Shown: positions 1 to 12,064, numbered from the stretch's first letter. The stretch: DNA of 64,000 nucleotides from Nephrocerus scutellatus (GCA_947095585.1 OX352763.1:22803462-22867461); one strand, 5' to 3'. Notes: generated by a model not told the origin, from the letters alone. A program made the numbers and translations.

Positions 1-763
1 CAACGAGTCCCTCAGACATAAAGTCTGTGCTTTTGGACTTGAAGTGAAGATGCAAGTCTGCAGAAATGCCAATTCCGCTCTTCATAGTTGTTGGATGATG
101 GCAAGGCAACGCGTTGCAAAAGTGGTCAATCGGCAATGGTGCAGTTGTGTACGATGTTGATAAATAATGGCAAAGCACGAAATAGCTTTAAACAATAACT
201 GAAAAACCTCGAATGCAAGTTATATGGTTGGGAATCGATGGTGAACCCAGCAGATGGTTCAAACTAGTCTAATGCTGCCGCTGTCCACAACAATAAATAG
301 CTAAGTAGGTCGTAACACTTTTTCAGCAAATGTTAAAAGTCATGGAAGAAGAAGTACAAGATTGCGCTTTGTGTTTTTTATATAAATAAACACGAATGTG
401 TGTGTGTGTTAGTTAGTGTGAACCATTCGCACGCCTTGCAGATATGTACCAAACACCGGCAGCGATTAACTTTCTTTTGCTCAACTTTTTTGACTAATTA
501 ATATGCCAGATCGCAGCAGATTAGGATTTTTTGGGAGTCATTGTTTTTTTTATTTTTTAGAGCGTATTTTCTTGTTATGAAAAGAAGACAATAAAAACGT
601 AGAGATTCGACTAAGTGAAAAATGGGGCCTAGACGTAAAACAGTAGATTCTATTTTTATGGTAATCTTTAAAATTTAGACTTGGAAGAGTATTTTGGTTA
701 CGTGCAACTTGTAACGATAACGAGGATAAACATTTTCACCCGCAAAAAGCTTGCATGAGTAAA
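1..763. other. AT-rich spacer, no gene seen
   Basis: No reading frame, RNA gene or repeat family shared with the rest of the window was recognised. A short TG run lies near 397-408. It is the left flank of the mariner element that starts at 766. Confidence 0.5.
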
Positions 764-1104
764 TACGAGGGCGGGCTGCAAAGTAATTTGCCTGGGCAAG
801 AGATGGCGCTACCAGAATAAGAGCATACTTTCCTTCAAATGTTTTCTGTCAAATTTTCTGTCAGCTGTGTATCATTCAGTTTGTGTATGACAGTCATTGA
901 AAGCGAACCACTTTTGGGTTTTACAAAAATAAATAAAACTGAATAAGATACTTTGTTTTAAAAAAGGAAACGAACGATGAGATCAACACCGAATTGAACG
1001 ATGTTTATGGGCACTATGCACCTTAGATATCAACAATAAAATAGTAGACAGATGAATTTAAGCGCGGTTGTAAGAGAAACGGTCGATAAAGTCCATAGTT
1101 TTTT

Positions 1105-2346
1105 TTTTAATTTTTTTCCAGTACAGCAAAAGCGAAATGAAATGGGCCAGTCCCTTCAAAGTAAGGTTGTCGCGAGGCCAATAACCACGCCCGTAAAAAA
1201 ACCATATTACGGAACCCAAAATCAGATGAACGACGACGACCACGGCAACGAAAACGGCTAAACGATTTAAAAATTTTCTCATGGAATGTACGCTCACTGT
1301 ATACTCGTAGAGCTCGAGCTGCACAGCAGCTACCCTGTCCAAATATAATGCAGCAATTCAGGAGATGCGATGGACGGGGAATGGTGTCTTTCAAAAATCA
1401 GAATATCACATATATTACAGCTGTCATGCAAGACATCATGTGCTCGGGGTGGGGTTTCTAGTCAGCAAAAAAATGAAACCCACCGTTATCACCTTAAAAG
1501 GAATAAATGAACGGCTATGATATGAACCCTTCGCATGCGGGACAGATTTAAAAACATAAGCCTCATAAACTTTCACGCACCTACAGAGGATTGCCCAGAT
1601 GATGAAAAATAAAAATTCTTTGAATCAGTCGAACGAGAACTCCATGTCTGTCCACAGTATGACGTAAGAATCATTCTGTGGGATATGAGTGCCAAAATAG
1701 GTAGGGAGTCAGTTATTCAGGCAGTACATTGGCACCCATATCTTACATGAGAACACTAATGACAATGGACAACGATTCATAGATATGGGCAGCAAGCAAT
1801 AGTTTGGTCGTTGCGAGTACAAGGTTTGTGCGTAAAAATATTCACAAAGCCACCTGGTTATCTCCTGATAGAGCCACTCGCAATCTGATAGACCACGTGT
1901 TGATAAACCGCCGCCACAACCCGAACACAACGACTCTACCGGGGTACCAACGTCGACTCGGACCACTTTCTTGTTCCGAGCGCGTACTGCATCAGCAAGA
2001 AAGACAGCATCCGCGAATCAGATTCGAGTCAAAACGGCTGTTCTTCGCAACGAAAAGAAGAGAAACAACTACGGTCAAGCGATGGGACTCGCCCTCAATG
2101 CAGGAAGAGTAAGTCCTGGGGCTGAGATGCCGGGCGTAGAATAGAAATAAGAATACCGTCATTATTCATTAGTCATTAGGAAACGAGTGGTGCGATGACG
2201 AATGTAAGCTAGCGACTGAACGTAAGAATGTTGCGTACCGAGCAATCATCAACAATCTCATAGTATGCGAAGATGAATATAAAGAGCTCAGAAGATATGA
2301 AAAAAACAGTTTACCGGCGAAAGAAAGCAGCCAGTGAGAAGAAACC
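1105..2346 (+). pseudogene. RTE-like LINE (family A) fragment, copy 1: endonuclease and linker
   Basis: This is a decayed non-LTR retrotransposon of the type often labelled craniofacial development protein 2-like. Its apurinic-type endonuclease would nick target DNA. Blocks recognisable by comparison with the other three copies are the GNGVxQKSEY motif (about 1375-1410), INVHAPTED-like (about 1560), an eroded IILGDMNAKIG-like motif (about 1665-1700), the ASTRFxRKNI block (about 1805-1840) and a basic linker with YKELRR-like sequence (about 2270). No reverse transcriptase remains. The many frameshifts mean the open stretches at 1052-1261 and 1804-2112 are only scraps. Both flanks are mariner sequence, so it landed inside that element. 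Confidence 0.8.
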
Positions 2347-2431
2347 CAAGTCCGAAGTCGCAATGGTTATTGCGCTACAAATTGTTTCCTCGCGTACCTT
2401 ATTCTCCAGACTTGGCTGGCGCCTTACGACT

Positions 2432-2705
2432 ATTTATGTTAATAATAATAATATTCGGCGCGACAGACCATTGCGGTTCAAACCTATCTTCTCGCAACAA
2501 TTTGTGTTGACACAAATGCACGCTACAATGTAATATGAACGGCGAATTGAGAAGCTTTCCGTGACAAGTTATTACTCTCGGATGTTTGTCAGACTTTCGC
2601 GAGAGGTGGGACACCGTGTAAAATACTTTTGGTATTACTGGGATTTGAACAACGAACCTCCTGCTCAGAAGCCATGCTCTTAGCCACTGAGCCACTGCGC
2701 CCACG
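2432..2705 (-). repeat. tRNA-derived SINE, copy 1 (full length)
   Basis: Read on the minus strand it starts with a tRNA-like head (2705-2640): an A-box-like GTGGCTCAGTGG and a B-box-like GTTCAAATCCC. A body of about 170 bp shared with four other copies follows, and the tail is (ATT)n next to CGCCGAATATT. It interrupts the mariner transposase. The flanks CGACTATTTAT and CGATTATTATC look like an imperfect target-site duplication. Such elements are transcribed by RNA polymerase III and mobilised by LINE machinery. Confidence 0.8.
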
Positions 2706-2962
2706 ATTATTATCTATTTTCGGACCTGACTAAATGGCTCTCTGGTAGCAGATTTGGACCGGAGGTCATCTCTAAAACACAGACCTACTTCGAGAGCTCT
2801 CACAAATCGTGTTATTTGGAGGGTATCAAAAAATTCGAAAATCGTTAGTCGAAGTGTATCCACCTAAAACGAGACTACGAGTATGTTGAAAAACAAATTG
2901 AATTTCGTCGAAAAAGTTATGTTTTCTTGACTAAGCCAATTAGTTTTCAGCCCGCCCTCGTA

Positions 2963-4455
2963 CACAATTACACAAATGTGTTAGTTCAGTTTTTAATTAC
3001 AATAATTTCTTCCAATTTGGAATGCTGCTAAAAAGCTGTTGACATCTATACAGAACCAACGCTTTCCTGTACGAAATGATCGTTAATTACTTGCGTCAAA
3101 AACATATTCGAAGAACGTCGGAAGAAAGAATGCAAATGTAAATGTATTAATTGCAGTAAATTGCTGGGAGCCATTAAAATTTGCGAGCGAAATTCGTAAA
3201 GTTCTTTGTTTAATTACAATAATTTTTCGTAAGAAGTTTATGAATTTCCAGCTCGCACATCTTAGCAAGCATATTAGCATTAACCAAAACGTGAAAAAAT
3301 TCTTTTTCTCTTTCTTTCTGTTGGTTGCTGCTGAAAGAAACACCAAAATGCAATAAAAGTGAAGTGAAAAATTAGTAGAAAAAAAAAAATCTGAATTTTT
3401 CATTTTTAATTTTTCATCATTTTTTTGTTTGCACTGTGCACACTGTGACTTTTTTTCGCATCGCTGTGAACTGCCCACTCCAGATTCAGTGTGGAATCAT
3501 AATAATAATAATGAGGGCATTAAATTGAGTCATAAATCTTAAGGACACTGCGAGTGAGCTATATAAGATTATGAATAATAATGTTCTCGAAGAACGACCA
3601 CCAGGCGACAGTTACATTAGAAAAAGTACTTTTTTTTTTGGTAATTCTGTCTTATTCTAGTATCTTTAATAACGATGCATCCAACTGTTTAACTAAGGAA
3701 TTTAAACTTTAAAATCAATTGTAAAGTGCAAACTACTCCGTTAAGGGAACTTTACATTATCTTTACTATGAATTACTTTTACTTCGTAGTTATTTGAATT
3801 TATCTACGAGTATGTATATTCCTTTTCTTCTCGCTTTACAAACAAACCTATAAATTTAGCAGTTAGACATCCTTGTCTAAGCTATTGTTCAAATAAGATT
3901 TTGTTTGTGCTGTTGTATCCGATAAATCCTACTACAAAGGATTCCATTATATAAATATCCTGCCTTCATATCTGATCATACCGACCTCTATTTTAATTGC
4001 TTTCGTTCATCGTTTTCTATGTAGACTACCACATTTTGTGCAGCCTTGTTTCTTTATGTCCTATTACGTCTAAAGAGGCGTAGTGATCAACAACGCATCT
4101 CTTTAAGAACAATGCAATGCTTTAAATCGCTCCAAGACCATCCCCTCCCTTTCATCGACTACATTCCCAACCAATACACTGACCATAACCAGGGGATGAA
4201 ATAAAAAAAAAATTGGTTTAGGAAGCGTATTGCAATAGAGCGCGCTGGCGGCAAACTTTTTTCCTACTTGATTGATTTACTATTATTGTTTATCGTCACT
4301 GCCTATTCCTTATGTTACCTAACGTATAAAATATATACTAAGCCTGGGCAGAGAACATATGTATGTATGAATTTGATCATGTAAATCGGATGAGTGGTTC
4401 TCGAGTTAAAGCACACAAACGGACATACAGACAGAAAGATGTTGTGATTTATATA
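2963..4455. other. AT-rich spacer with low-complexity open frames
   Basis: No family was recognised. A 131-codon minus-strand frame (3478-3083) is rich in F, K and N from AT-rich DNA and shows no domain, so I do not call it a gene. An AAT trinucleotide run lies at about 3500-3511. From about 4395 to 4440, the GTTCTCGAGTTAAAGC and GACATACAGACAGA stretches resemble the tails of DINE-like repeats in flies, but no boundaries could be drawn. Confidence 0.45.
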
Positions 4456-4667
4456 TACAGGGTATTCCCTAATTAGTGCACAATAATTTTGGAAATGATT
4501 CTTGGGTATATTCTAAGAAAAAAATCGTTCTACAGTAAGGGTCTATATCTAATGTTGACATCATTTATCGGGGATTTAAGAAATAGCTTACTTTGGTGTA
4601 CTTTGGTGTTATTATTATTACTTTGGTGTACCCTAGCCCATGTTAACTTGTTGGTGATTTTTTTAAA

Positions 4668-5582
4668 TTCTCTATATTAACTTCACTTGCCCGTGGGTCG
4701 TCGGTCGGTCGTCGGTCGGTTGTCGGTCGGTCGTCGGTCGGTCGTCGGTCGGTCGTCGGTCGGTCGTCGGTCGGTCGTCTGTCGTGGATTCTTGCGATCA
4801 ATTTTTAACCCACTTCCCATGGCCCGATTTTATTGAAATTTTGCACACATGCGTATTTCCGGAGACAACACTTTCTATTAAATTTTGAGGCCCCTCGGGC
4901 TGCGGGGTCGGGGGGCTCCCAAACAAAAACTTTAAAAAATTTACCCGATTTTCTTCAAATTTTACACACATGTGTATACCCAATAAACAATACTTTTTCG
5001 AAAATTTGGTAGTGATCGGGTCCCGGGTTCGGCCGCAAGGCCCTTATACATTTTTTAAATATCTGTTCTGGCATCAGATATTCGTCGCCCTTTATGGACT
5101 TTGTGCGGTGTGTGCTGCGCAGTCGGCTGCGCTGCATGGTTTTGTTGGTGGTGGAGAGCGAGAGAGAAATCTTAGCGCACGCACAAATGAACCCAGCAAA
5201 TGAAACGAGACATACATGTTTTATGCTTACTTCAACTTACATTTTTATTATATACTGAATTGTATTTTTATTGATGTCGTTTTTTTTGTTGTCGATATCA
5301 ACATACAGATAGAACAACAAGTTTTCACAATATTCTGTCATTTGGCGTTTTCATAAATTAGTTCAGAGCAGTCAAAGAGTTCTCAAGATAAATGTTCGTG
5401 TTTCTTATTTGCTCAGAGTATTAGCGTGCTCTAATTTTCAATTTTAACATCTGATGTCAAATGTTTGTTTCGATGATTTTCTTCTACAATAAAAAAAAAA
5501 TGGCCCAGGATCGAGGGGCTCCCATATCAATTTCTGCGATTAGAGAATTTAGATGAAAAATTTTAATTTTTATGGGTTGTTT
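4668..5582 (-). repeat. Helitron/DINE-like non-autonomous repeat, copy A (longest)
   Basis: It belongs to a family of six in this window (also 22060, 22960, 42790, 43160, 59028). Read on the minus strand it opens with AACAACCCATAAAAATT (at 5582), has a subterminal AAATxxTCTAAT motif, two modules of about 130 bp, a GTCG-rich array (4696-4785), and closes with AATATAGAGAATTT. The subterminal motifs are inverted relative to each other. Each module carries a segment like ATACACATGTGTGCAAAATTT and a GC-rich block GAGCCCCCCGACCCCG. There is no coding capacity. Subterminal inverted repeats plus an internal tetranucleotide array is the architecture of fly DINE-1/INE-1 elements; the assignment is inference. 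Confidence 0.65.
4696..4785. repeat. 11-bp minisatellite (GTCGTCGGTCG)n
   Basis: About eight near-perfect units with an 11-bp period, each built from GTCG and TCG blocks, lie inside DINE-like copy A. The equivalent position in copy B is a plain (CCAG)n array, and the other copies carry two to four CCAG-like units. Confidence 0.85.
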
Positions 5583-5989
5583 TATTTTTATTAATGTTAC
5601 GTTCATAAAAAAAATATTAAAACGTTATGTTTGTTACACATTTTCTGGAGAAAATTGACCTCAAAGTGAATTAAAAAAATAAGCATGGAACAGGCATAGA
5701 AGTTAGATATCTGAAGACTCAAATAATATATCAACTTTATTAAATAAATAAAAATAAATATTTAAATACAGTTACAAAGGATTGTATTTCTTTTAAAATT
5801 TAAGTCCTTAACGAAGTTTCTACCATTAGTATTAACAGAGCAATTTCCGTTAACATGGGTCAGGGTATACCAAAGTAAGCTTTTTCCTAAATCAGCATTA
5901 CTGTCAAATGATTTTTTTCTTAGAATGTACCCAAGAATCATTTTCCAAATTATTGTGCACGAATTAGGGGACACCCTGTATAAGATGAT

Positions 5990-6730
5990 AAAATGGTCTC
6001 AGCATTCCCGAAATTTCTGAAGAGGTGTTCTTCAATGCTGATATTAGCTTTGCGTAAGCTTTTCCATTTCTCATATTCTTCTGAAGCCATTCAAGCAGGA
6101 GGAAGAAAACAGCCTTTGTCCAGCTTGTACTTAAAAAAAAGGCGAACTCCAATTTCTTTCCTGTGCCTGTGCAGTATATTGAATGAGGGGAAATCCTTAG
6201 CGACCAGTAGTAGTACGATGCAAAGTTTTTTTTCAACAAAAAGTGGAACCAGTCTTAATAAATTTGATGAAAGAAAAGTTTCTGCACTCAATTTTTCCAA
6301 GGCATTGGACAGTCGTTTGTCGAAAAAGTTGATTTGAAAACTTGATTGTAGTAGTACCCATCTTAATAGCTATTGACTGAACGGTCAGTCCCTGTCATAT
6401 TCGACGGTTTAAAATCTAAAGTTCACTCTTAGCTTTTGATAAATGTTTACACTATGTGCATGTTTCTCCGCTTCGCAGGTGGAATTTGAAAAAGAGCGTA
6501 TGTTAAGTTCATTAAATTCTGACCTCGATAGCACTTTAATGTGAGGATTGCACGATAGAGTTGAAATTCTTACGGCTTCTAAAACCAATGCTGTTTTCTG
6601 TCGTCTAAGTGTAATATAAATCTTTATCCATGAATAGAACTAACATCGAAGAAACCGAAGAACAACTTGCCATTCTCGGTATGTGCGTCAACAACAAGCT
6701 TTTTTTGGAATGACTATATATATATATTTG
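5990..6730 (+). pseudogene. jockey/CR1-like LINE (family B), copy 1, fragment
   Basis: Reverse transcriptase remnants align with the better copy at 7340-8896. The LFHFSYSSEAI block (about 6060-6095) and a LNFSKALDS-like motif around the first catalytic region (about 6285-6310) are readable. After a deletion, the thumb segment follows: VEFEKERMLSSLNSDLDS (about 6480-6535), then ASKTNAVFCRLS and IEETEE (to about 6665). Motif C is lost. Multiple frameshifts and stops show a dead copy. It begins almost directly at the TA flank of the long-arm element on its left. Confidence 0.75.
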
Positions 6731-7021
6731 ATGTAATCCATTATGCCTTCCAAAGTCCTACAAAGTAGTGGTTAGTAGATGATAAAAAGAAGGCGATTTT
6801 TAGTTTTTTACAATTTTTATGAAGCACAAAAGTAAGTGATATATATTGCATTAGAAATTGAAAACCAGTTTTATCGAGTCGTGGGATTTACTCTATTCTT
6901 AATATATAAAAAGAGAACATAAATGTTTGTATACTTGTGCCGCAGAGTAACAGTTACTCATAGGAACGGTCTAAGGAGGCTGCAAGGAGACAGAAGTTAT
7001 CGCAACCAATCATAGCAAGTG

Positions 7022-7247
7022 TTGTGGTTTTATATTTTTTGCACACAAATGGAAGGGACCTACAATTTAATGCCGTATCCGAAAAGCGAATTAAAAAGCT
7101 TTCCATGAAAGGTGATTACTCTCTGATGTTTGTCAGACATTTGCGAGAGGTGAGACCATGGAAAATACTCTTGGTGTTTCTGGGATTCGAACCGCGAACC
7201 TTCTGCTGAGAAGTCGAACGCACTAACCAATAGAGCCACGGCACCCA
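7022..7247 (-). repeat. tRNA-derived SINE, copy 2, with perfect B box
   Basis: This is the best-preserved head of the family. On the minus strand it reads GGTGCCGTGGCTCTATTGG (A-box region) and then GGTTCGAATCC, a perfect B box at 7193-7183. The body shares the CTCGCxAAxGTCTGACAAAC and CCATTTGTGTGCAAAAA segments with the other copies. The 3' tail is missing or diverged near 7022. A and B boxes at the right spacing make this the copy most like its tRNA ancestor. Confidence 0.85.
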
Positions 7248-7339
7248 CATTTACAACACGTATACTTTATCCGTTCCGTTAACTTTAATACAACTCTATT
7301 ATGTTGTTAATCCCAAGAACACTCTGCATCTTAACTGTT

Positions 7340-8896
7340 TAAGATGCAAATTGTTCAATATACACAATTCTAGTTGACTTCGCCATTCAGGCAGAGCCTG
7401 CTGATTTTAGCCATCTCAATCAGCTTGTAAATGAGCCCCTCGAATTCCAGACATTGTAAGTCATAACGCCAATACCCTTGACTTGTTTCTTACTTCTCTT
7501 TCTAACAAATACACCGTCAGTGTATTATCGCCTCTAGGCTCTTCAGACCATTGTGTAGTATCAGCTAATTTCTCGTTGTCAAAAAAAAACAGTTCAAGAG
7601 AAAACTCCTATAAGAAAAGTATGGCTACACGAGAAAGCCAACTGGGATGGCATCAATAATTTCTTTAGAAGCTACTTAACGCCAGTAGTGGTGTGAATGC
7701 CATTTCTAATACGATCACTAACATAATTCTCGAGGGTATGAGACAATTTATCACTTCCAGGACAAAGTGTATCAAACCGAAGGAAAATGCTTGGTATGAT
7801 GGCATTCCCGCTATAGTTTTTAAGAGGTGTTCTTTAACGTTGGCATTACCACTGCGCAGACTTTTCCATTTCTCTTATTCCTCTGGAGCCGTCCCAAGGA
7901 ATTGAAAACAGCCATTATCCAGCCTGTTCCTAAAAAAGGCGAAACGTCATCTCTTTCCTCGTATCGATCCATTGCGCTAACATCTATACTCTCCAAGGTC
8001 ATGGAAACCCTGATCAATCGTAAGCTTATGCAATACCTTGAATAACGCGAAATCCTTAGTGACCAGCAGTATGATATTTGTAGGCAACGTTCTAAAGGTG
8101 ACCGCAGATGGCTTATCTCACTGAAAAGTGGAACCAGTCTATTCACAAATTTGGTGAAAGTAAAGTTGTTGCACTCGATATTTCCAAGGGATTTGACAGA
8201 GGCTGGCATCAAGTTTTTTTTTTGCCGAAAATGAATGCTTATGGAATTAATAACACCCTGCTCGATTGGACTAGTAACTACCTTTCTCACCCTTCAATCC
8301 AGGTGGTATTGGACGGATTCAAATCCAATGTTCACCGCATAAACGCCGGTGTTCCCCAAGGCTCTGTTTTGTCTCCGACACTCTTTCTGTTGTCTATTTT
8401 ATTGTCTGGTCAGGTGTCCTAAAGACCACATTGCATCTACTAGACAGAATTCAGAACCGAGCGATAAGACATATTGGTGACGTAAATATCGCGAAAACTA
8501 TTGACTCGCTTGAACATCGAAGGAATGTTTTCTGCTTGTCACTGTTTTATCGCTTTTTCCACAAGCGGTGTTCAAGAGAACTATTCAGATGCATCCCGCC
8601 CATTCTTGAACCCATCCCTAATACCCGTGCCTCAACTCGAGCACACGGGTCAACCATTAGGCCTATCTTCGGACGTACTAACCAATTCAGAGATTCCTTC
8701 TTTAGCCGCACTATACTTATGTGGAATGAAATGCCCGATAATGTGTTTCCGCATTTGTATGATCTGCAGTTATTTAAGAAACACGTGCATAGACATCTTA
8801 TCTTTTCCTCTCCCTATTTTCCTAACGCCCACGCTGTGCTTGTCATTATAAGGGTGCAAATCCCTTTAGCGCGTGTACGAGTATATTACAAAAAAA
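7340..8896 (+). pseudogene. jockey/CR1-like LINE (family B), copy 2, best copy
   Basis: The order is the end of the endonuclease domain (NANTLDLFLTSL, SSDHCVVSANFS; about 7450-7580) and then reverse transcriptase from about 7795. RT blocks are the GIPAIVFKRC region, LKTAIIQPVPKKG, SSYRSIALTSILSKVME, the motif-A segment VALDISKGFD (catalytic Asp present) and the motif-B segment INAGVPQGSVLSPTLFLL (about 8338-8395). The sequence then jumps straight to the C-terminal domain LDRIQNRAIRHIGD at 8437, so motif C (YxDD) and the thumb have been deleted. The C-terminal frame (8431-8943) includes the conserved FFSRTILMWNEMP segment. An A-rich stretch at 8890 marks the 3' end. Frameshifts occur throughout. 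Confidence 0.85.
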
Positions 8897-10278
8897 AATC
8901 ACCTATTCTGATATCGTTTCCCACTATACTTTTGCGTAATTAGTTCACATGAATCGATTGGTGTACGGCATTTGGCATTCCATGCCCCATAGTGATACCC
9001 TTTTTTATTTCATTTATATTTCAATTTAAGCCCAAACATGACTGGTCATACCACAAAACTTAATTAACCAAAACACACACATTGAAATGAAGTTCCAAAA
9101 GAAAAGTAATCAACGGCATACACACAATCATGCAGTTGTAACCGCAAAAACAAAATATTCTCAAAAATCGATTAGTTCACTTCAGTTGATATTCAAAATA
9201 ATAATTTTTTCAACCAATGTGTTTTTGTTGAATTAAATTCCACTGTGCAATTTGAGCTTTTCCTGTGAAATTTACCGAAATGGGAAATCAATTTAAGCGT
9301 TTGTAGTAACCGTTGTGGTCGTTTGTAATCAATGAAATAAATTTCACAGAACAAAGAAAAAAACCCAATCGAATGTAAAATCATTTATCACTCTCGGAAT
9401 CCATTTATTGCCGGAAAAAAGTGTGCGGTTACATGGATATAAAATCGATTTTAATCAGCCCCTAATAACCAAACTGACAAATTACAGTTGGAATTTACAT
9501 TTTTATTTGAATACTAAATATCGTTGACAGTGGAATTCTTTCATCGAAACTATTATCAATTTGTAATTGAGCTGACAACAACAAAAACAAATGATATCAT
9601 AGCCTAATAAACAAACGAGAGTCTATTTTAGGCAGCTTAAAACACACCATAGTACACGTGTGCTTAGAATAAATACACAATGTTTGCTCATCATGTCGAT
9701 GCGCGATGTATGATTTAATTCGATAACAAATGCGCCGCCTGGTAAAACTCCTTTATATTCCGAATGGTCGGTTATAAGGCAAAAAGTAAATACATACTCA
9801 GATATTTGTATTTATTTTGTTAACATGGAATCATTTGTTTACCAATTGCATTGTGCTGTTGTCAGCTGTTGGAATTAAAGTTTAACTCGAAAGCCCTTCG
9901 GTTTTTGTTCTCTTTTTTTTTCAGTTTACAGAAATAGCAATAAAAGCAAATTTCTTAATTTACACAAAAAATTAACAATTCCCCTTTCAATGTTTTATTT
10001 CAATAATTGTCAAAATGGATCTCGTAATGGTGATCTGGGTAAAAAACAATAGCTACGATTCTAAATAAAGGAAGATCACTTTTAATAACTGCTAAGTGGC
10101 CACTGTCAAGCTAACTAAGGAATGGGAGTCTTCATGATAATGATATGAGCATGACATCAGAATAGCTAAAAGCCGATTTAAAATTATACTTCAGTGAAAG
10201 TACCACGGTGACTCCGGTTTACACCAAGCAATTCTAGCATTTTAAATGCGCAAACATCGTAGAGAGAGAAATCGATGC
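8897..10278. other. AT-rich spacer, nothing recognised
   Basis: I see no coding signature, no inverted ends and no repeat shared with the rest of the window. The short minus frame at 9384-9193 is AT-driven. Confidence 0.5.
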
Positions 10279-10867
10279 CTTTTTTTTTTTATTAATACCA
10301 TAGCCCATATTGCAGACACTGCGACCTAAAAGATCTATTGTAACTTAGGGTGAATTTTTTCTATGCTGTCGAGCATATTTTCTTGTGAAAGATCCTTAAC
10401 CAAAGTAATGACGGGCATTCACAGAGGATGACTCTTTATCTTGCTAGCAGAATTCTGTCTCTGAGCCCACACCAATTTTGTTAAGGTGATATCAAAGGTC
10501 ACAATGACCTGTTAGAAAACTCACCAGCTTCCTAATGCTATCCCTATTTAGATTAAGGATTTCCTTATACGAAAAGGGCCTGATTAATTGTTTGGATTGT
10601 CTAAGCCTCGGGACGATTCCCCAGTGGGCCAGACGGAGTTTGTGTTCCCAACAATTTATCAGTGCTCTGGCGGCAGCCTAGTTGACACCACAGTAGGGTT
10701 CAGGACCTATGAACGCAGATTCCGATTCAGCCCTAGCTAGTTCATCTGCAGATTCATTGCCTGCAATTCCCTGATGGCCAGGAAACACGAAGCCAATAAG
10801 CAATGACTCTTTAGCCTCCAAAATTCCTCCATTAACTATAAGTCTTCTTAATGTAGTTCTTATTTAC
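10279..10867 (-). pseudogene. LINE tail with RNase H and zinc knuckle (family C1), copy 1
   Basis: Minus strand. The RNase H C-terminal part reads GFVFPGHQGIAGNESADELA (about 10820-10760), where the Asp before ELA is the conserved metal ligand. It is followed by a LRLAHWG segment, RPFS, LNLNRDSIRKLVSFLTGH (about 10555-10500) and an eroded CCHC knuckle. The element ends with an A tail seen as ten T at 10279-10289. The plus-strand copy at 20905-21305 shares the same end. RNase H plus a C-terminal knuckle places it with I/R1/Loa-type elements rather than jockey proper. It is 5' truncated and contains stops. Confidence 0.8.
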
Positions 10868-12062
10868 CTGTCCTTATAATTTAGTTTATTAGTTATTTAG
10901 TTTAGTCGTAATCTTAAGGATAGCATTGATTTTGTGAAGAAGACACTGTAACACTTTGGATACATAAATTTTAGGAAATTAAAATATCAACTAAGATATT
11001 TATTTCAAGTCTGGATATTTAATAGGGCTGTCAGACTTAAATCACATCAAATCAGACAATTTATAAACGGACCAGGCCAGCTAGCCAGACGTTAGTGCGC
11101 AACACTACGGCGCGATATTACATTACAATATCGACAGACATATTATTTTATATTTTTTTTTATTTTGTCTGAAATGGGCCAACACAATACAATGTGGAGC
11201 GACGTATTATTTGCCACAATTCTCGTACACCACCAGCATGTACTTGTATGTGTTCCTCTTATTACTCGTATGGACATCATTCAACTTAATTTAATGTGGT
11301 CAATTATTGAGTTCGACAATGACATGACCATTGAATTGCGCGCAAAAGCGTAATTCATTTAGAGTGTTAATCATGATGTTCAATGGTCACAAGGTCTGAA
11401 CAAATTCAAATATGAATCATATTAACAGAAAAAAATATATGTATATCTGTGTGTAAGAAGATTGTTACAAAACTTGTCCATATTGTTTTGTGGCACTCTT
11501 TGTGTCTAAGATTTGTGCTGAAAATTAGCATCCACAAAATGCAATGAAGCAAAGAGGAGGGATTCTTTTTCATACGCTGAACAACAAGTCTTAAAATTAA
11601 GGTTTACTTCAATTTATACTAAAATTTAATTGCTAAAATTCATATTTATGCATTTTATAATAAATAATTGGTGGCCAGACATAAGAAAAATGGGGGGAGG
11701 TACATATGGTATTACATGAAAATGTAAGGTAATTGAAAATTTCCCGACGTGACCAAGAAAGAAGACTCGGAAGTTTACAAAATGTTTTTATTTTTCAATA
11801 TACTAGCAAAACCAACTCTATGTTCTAGAAATTTTCTTTGTTGCGAGTACAAAGTATCCTGCTCATCTTATAACATTTTGAGCGAGTCCAAGCAATTCAA
11901 TAACTAATAGTTCAAGCATTGGAAGGATTGATGTGCGGAACAATCCTCTACTAATTTAACCAGAAACTGGTTTAAACAGACAGATATTGAAAGAGTTAAA
12001 GGAACTCTAAGAATCATTTATCAAAAACAAGATAAACAGTACAATTCAAGAATGGATATATA
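10868..12062. other. AT-rich spacer, nothing recognised
   Basis: Short open frames only (for example 11165-11353), without domains. No repeat ends were found before the mariner TIR at 12065. Confidence 0.5.
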
Positions 12063-12064
12063 TA

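Larger units (their letters stand above)
766..2960 (+). mobile_element. mariner element, dead, invaded by a LINE and a SINE
   Basis: Both ends carry the inverted repeat CGAGGGCGGGCTG (766-778 and 2948-2960), and each end is flanked by TA, the mariner target duplication (764-765, 2961-2962). Transposase remnants are readable on the plus strand. An N-terminal helix-turn-helix segment lies at about 990-1100 (ELNDVYGHYAP, then EFKRG, then ETVDKVHS). The C-terminal catalytic block follows at about 2346-2430 (PYSPDLA) and resumes at 2705-2940 (DYYLF, KWLSGSRFG, YYLEGIKKF-like). Stops and frameshifts rule out activity. The middle of the transposase is missing, and a LINE fragment sits where it should be. 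A SINE splits the DYYLF motif. Family assignment follows from the TIRs, the TA duplication and these conserved motifs. Confidence 0.85.
4458..5978. mobile_element. Tc1/mariner-type deletion derivative with long inverted ends
   Basis: The terminal repeat CAGGGTRTYCCCTAATT lies at 4458 and, inverted, at 5978, with flanking TA on both sides (4456-4457, 5979-5980). The homology is much longer than a usual TIR. The left arm (4458 to about 4655) matches the element beginning at 63335, and the right arm (about 5583-5978) matches the same segment of that element in the opposite direction. The two ends are therefore copies of one end, giving a fold-back shape. No transposase is left. A DINE-like repeat (4668-5582) occupies the middle. 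An open frame on the right arm (5974-5762, minus) is a counterpart of one at 63721-63464 and is not a gene. Confidence 0.75.

Noticed and set aside
3083..3478. 131-codon minus-strand frame
   Set aside because: Low-complexity F/K/N composition from AT-rich DNA, no domain, no splice or start context.
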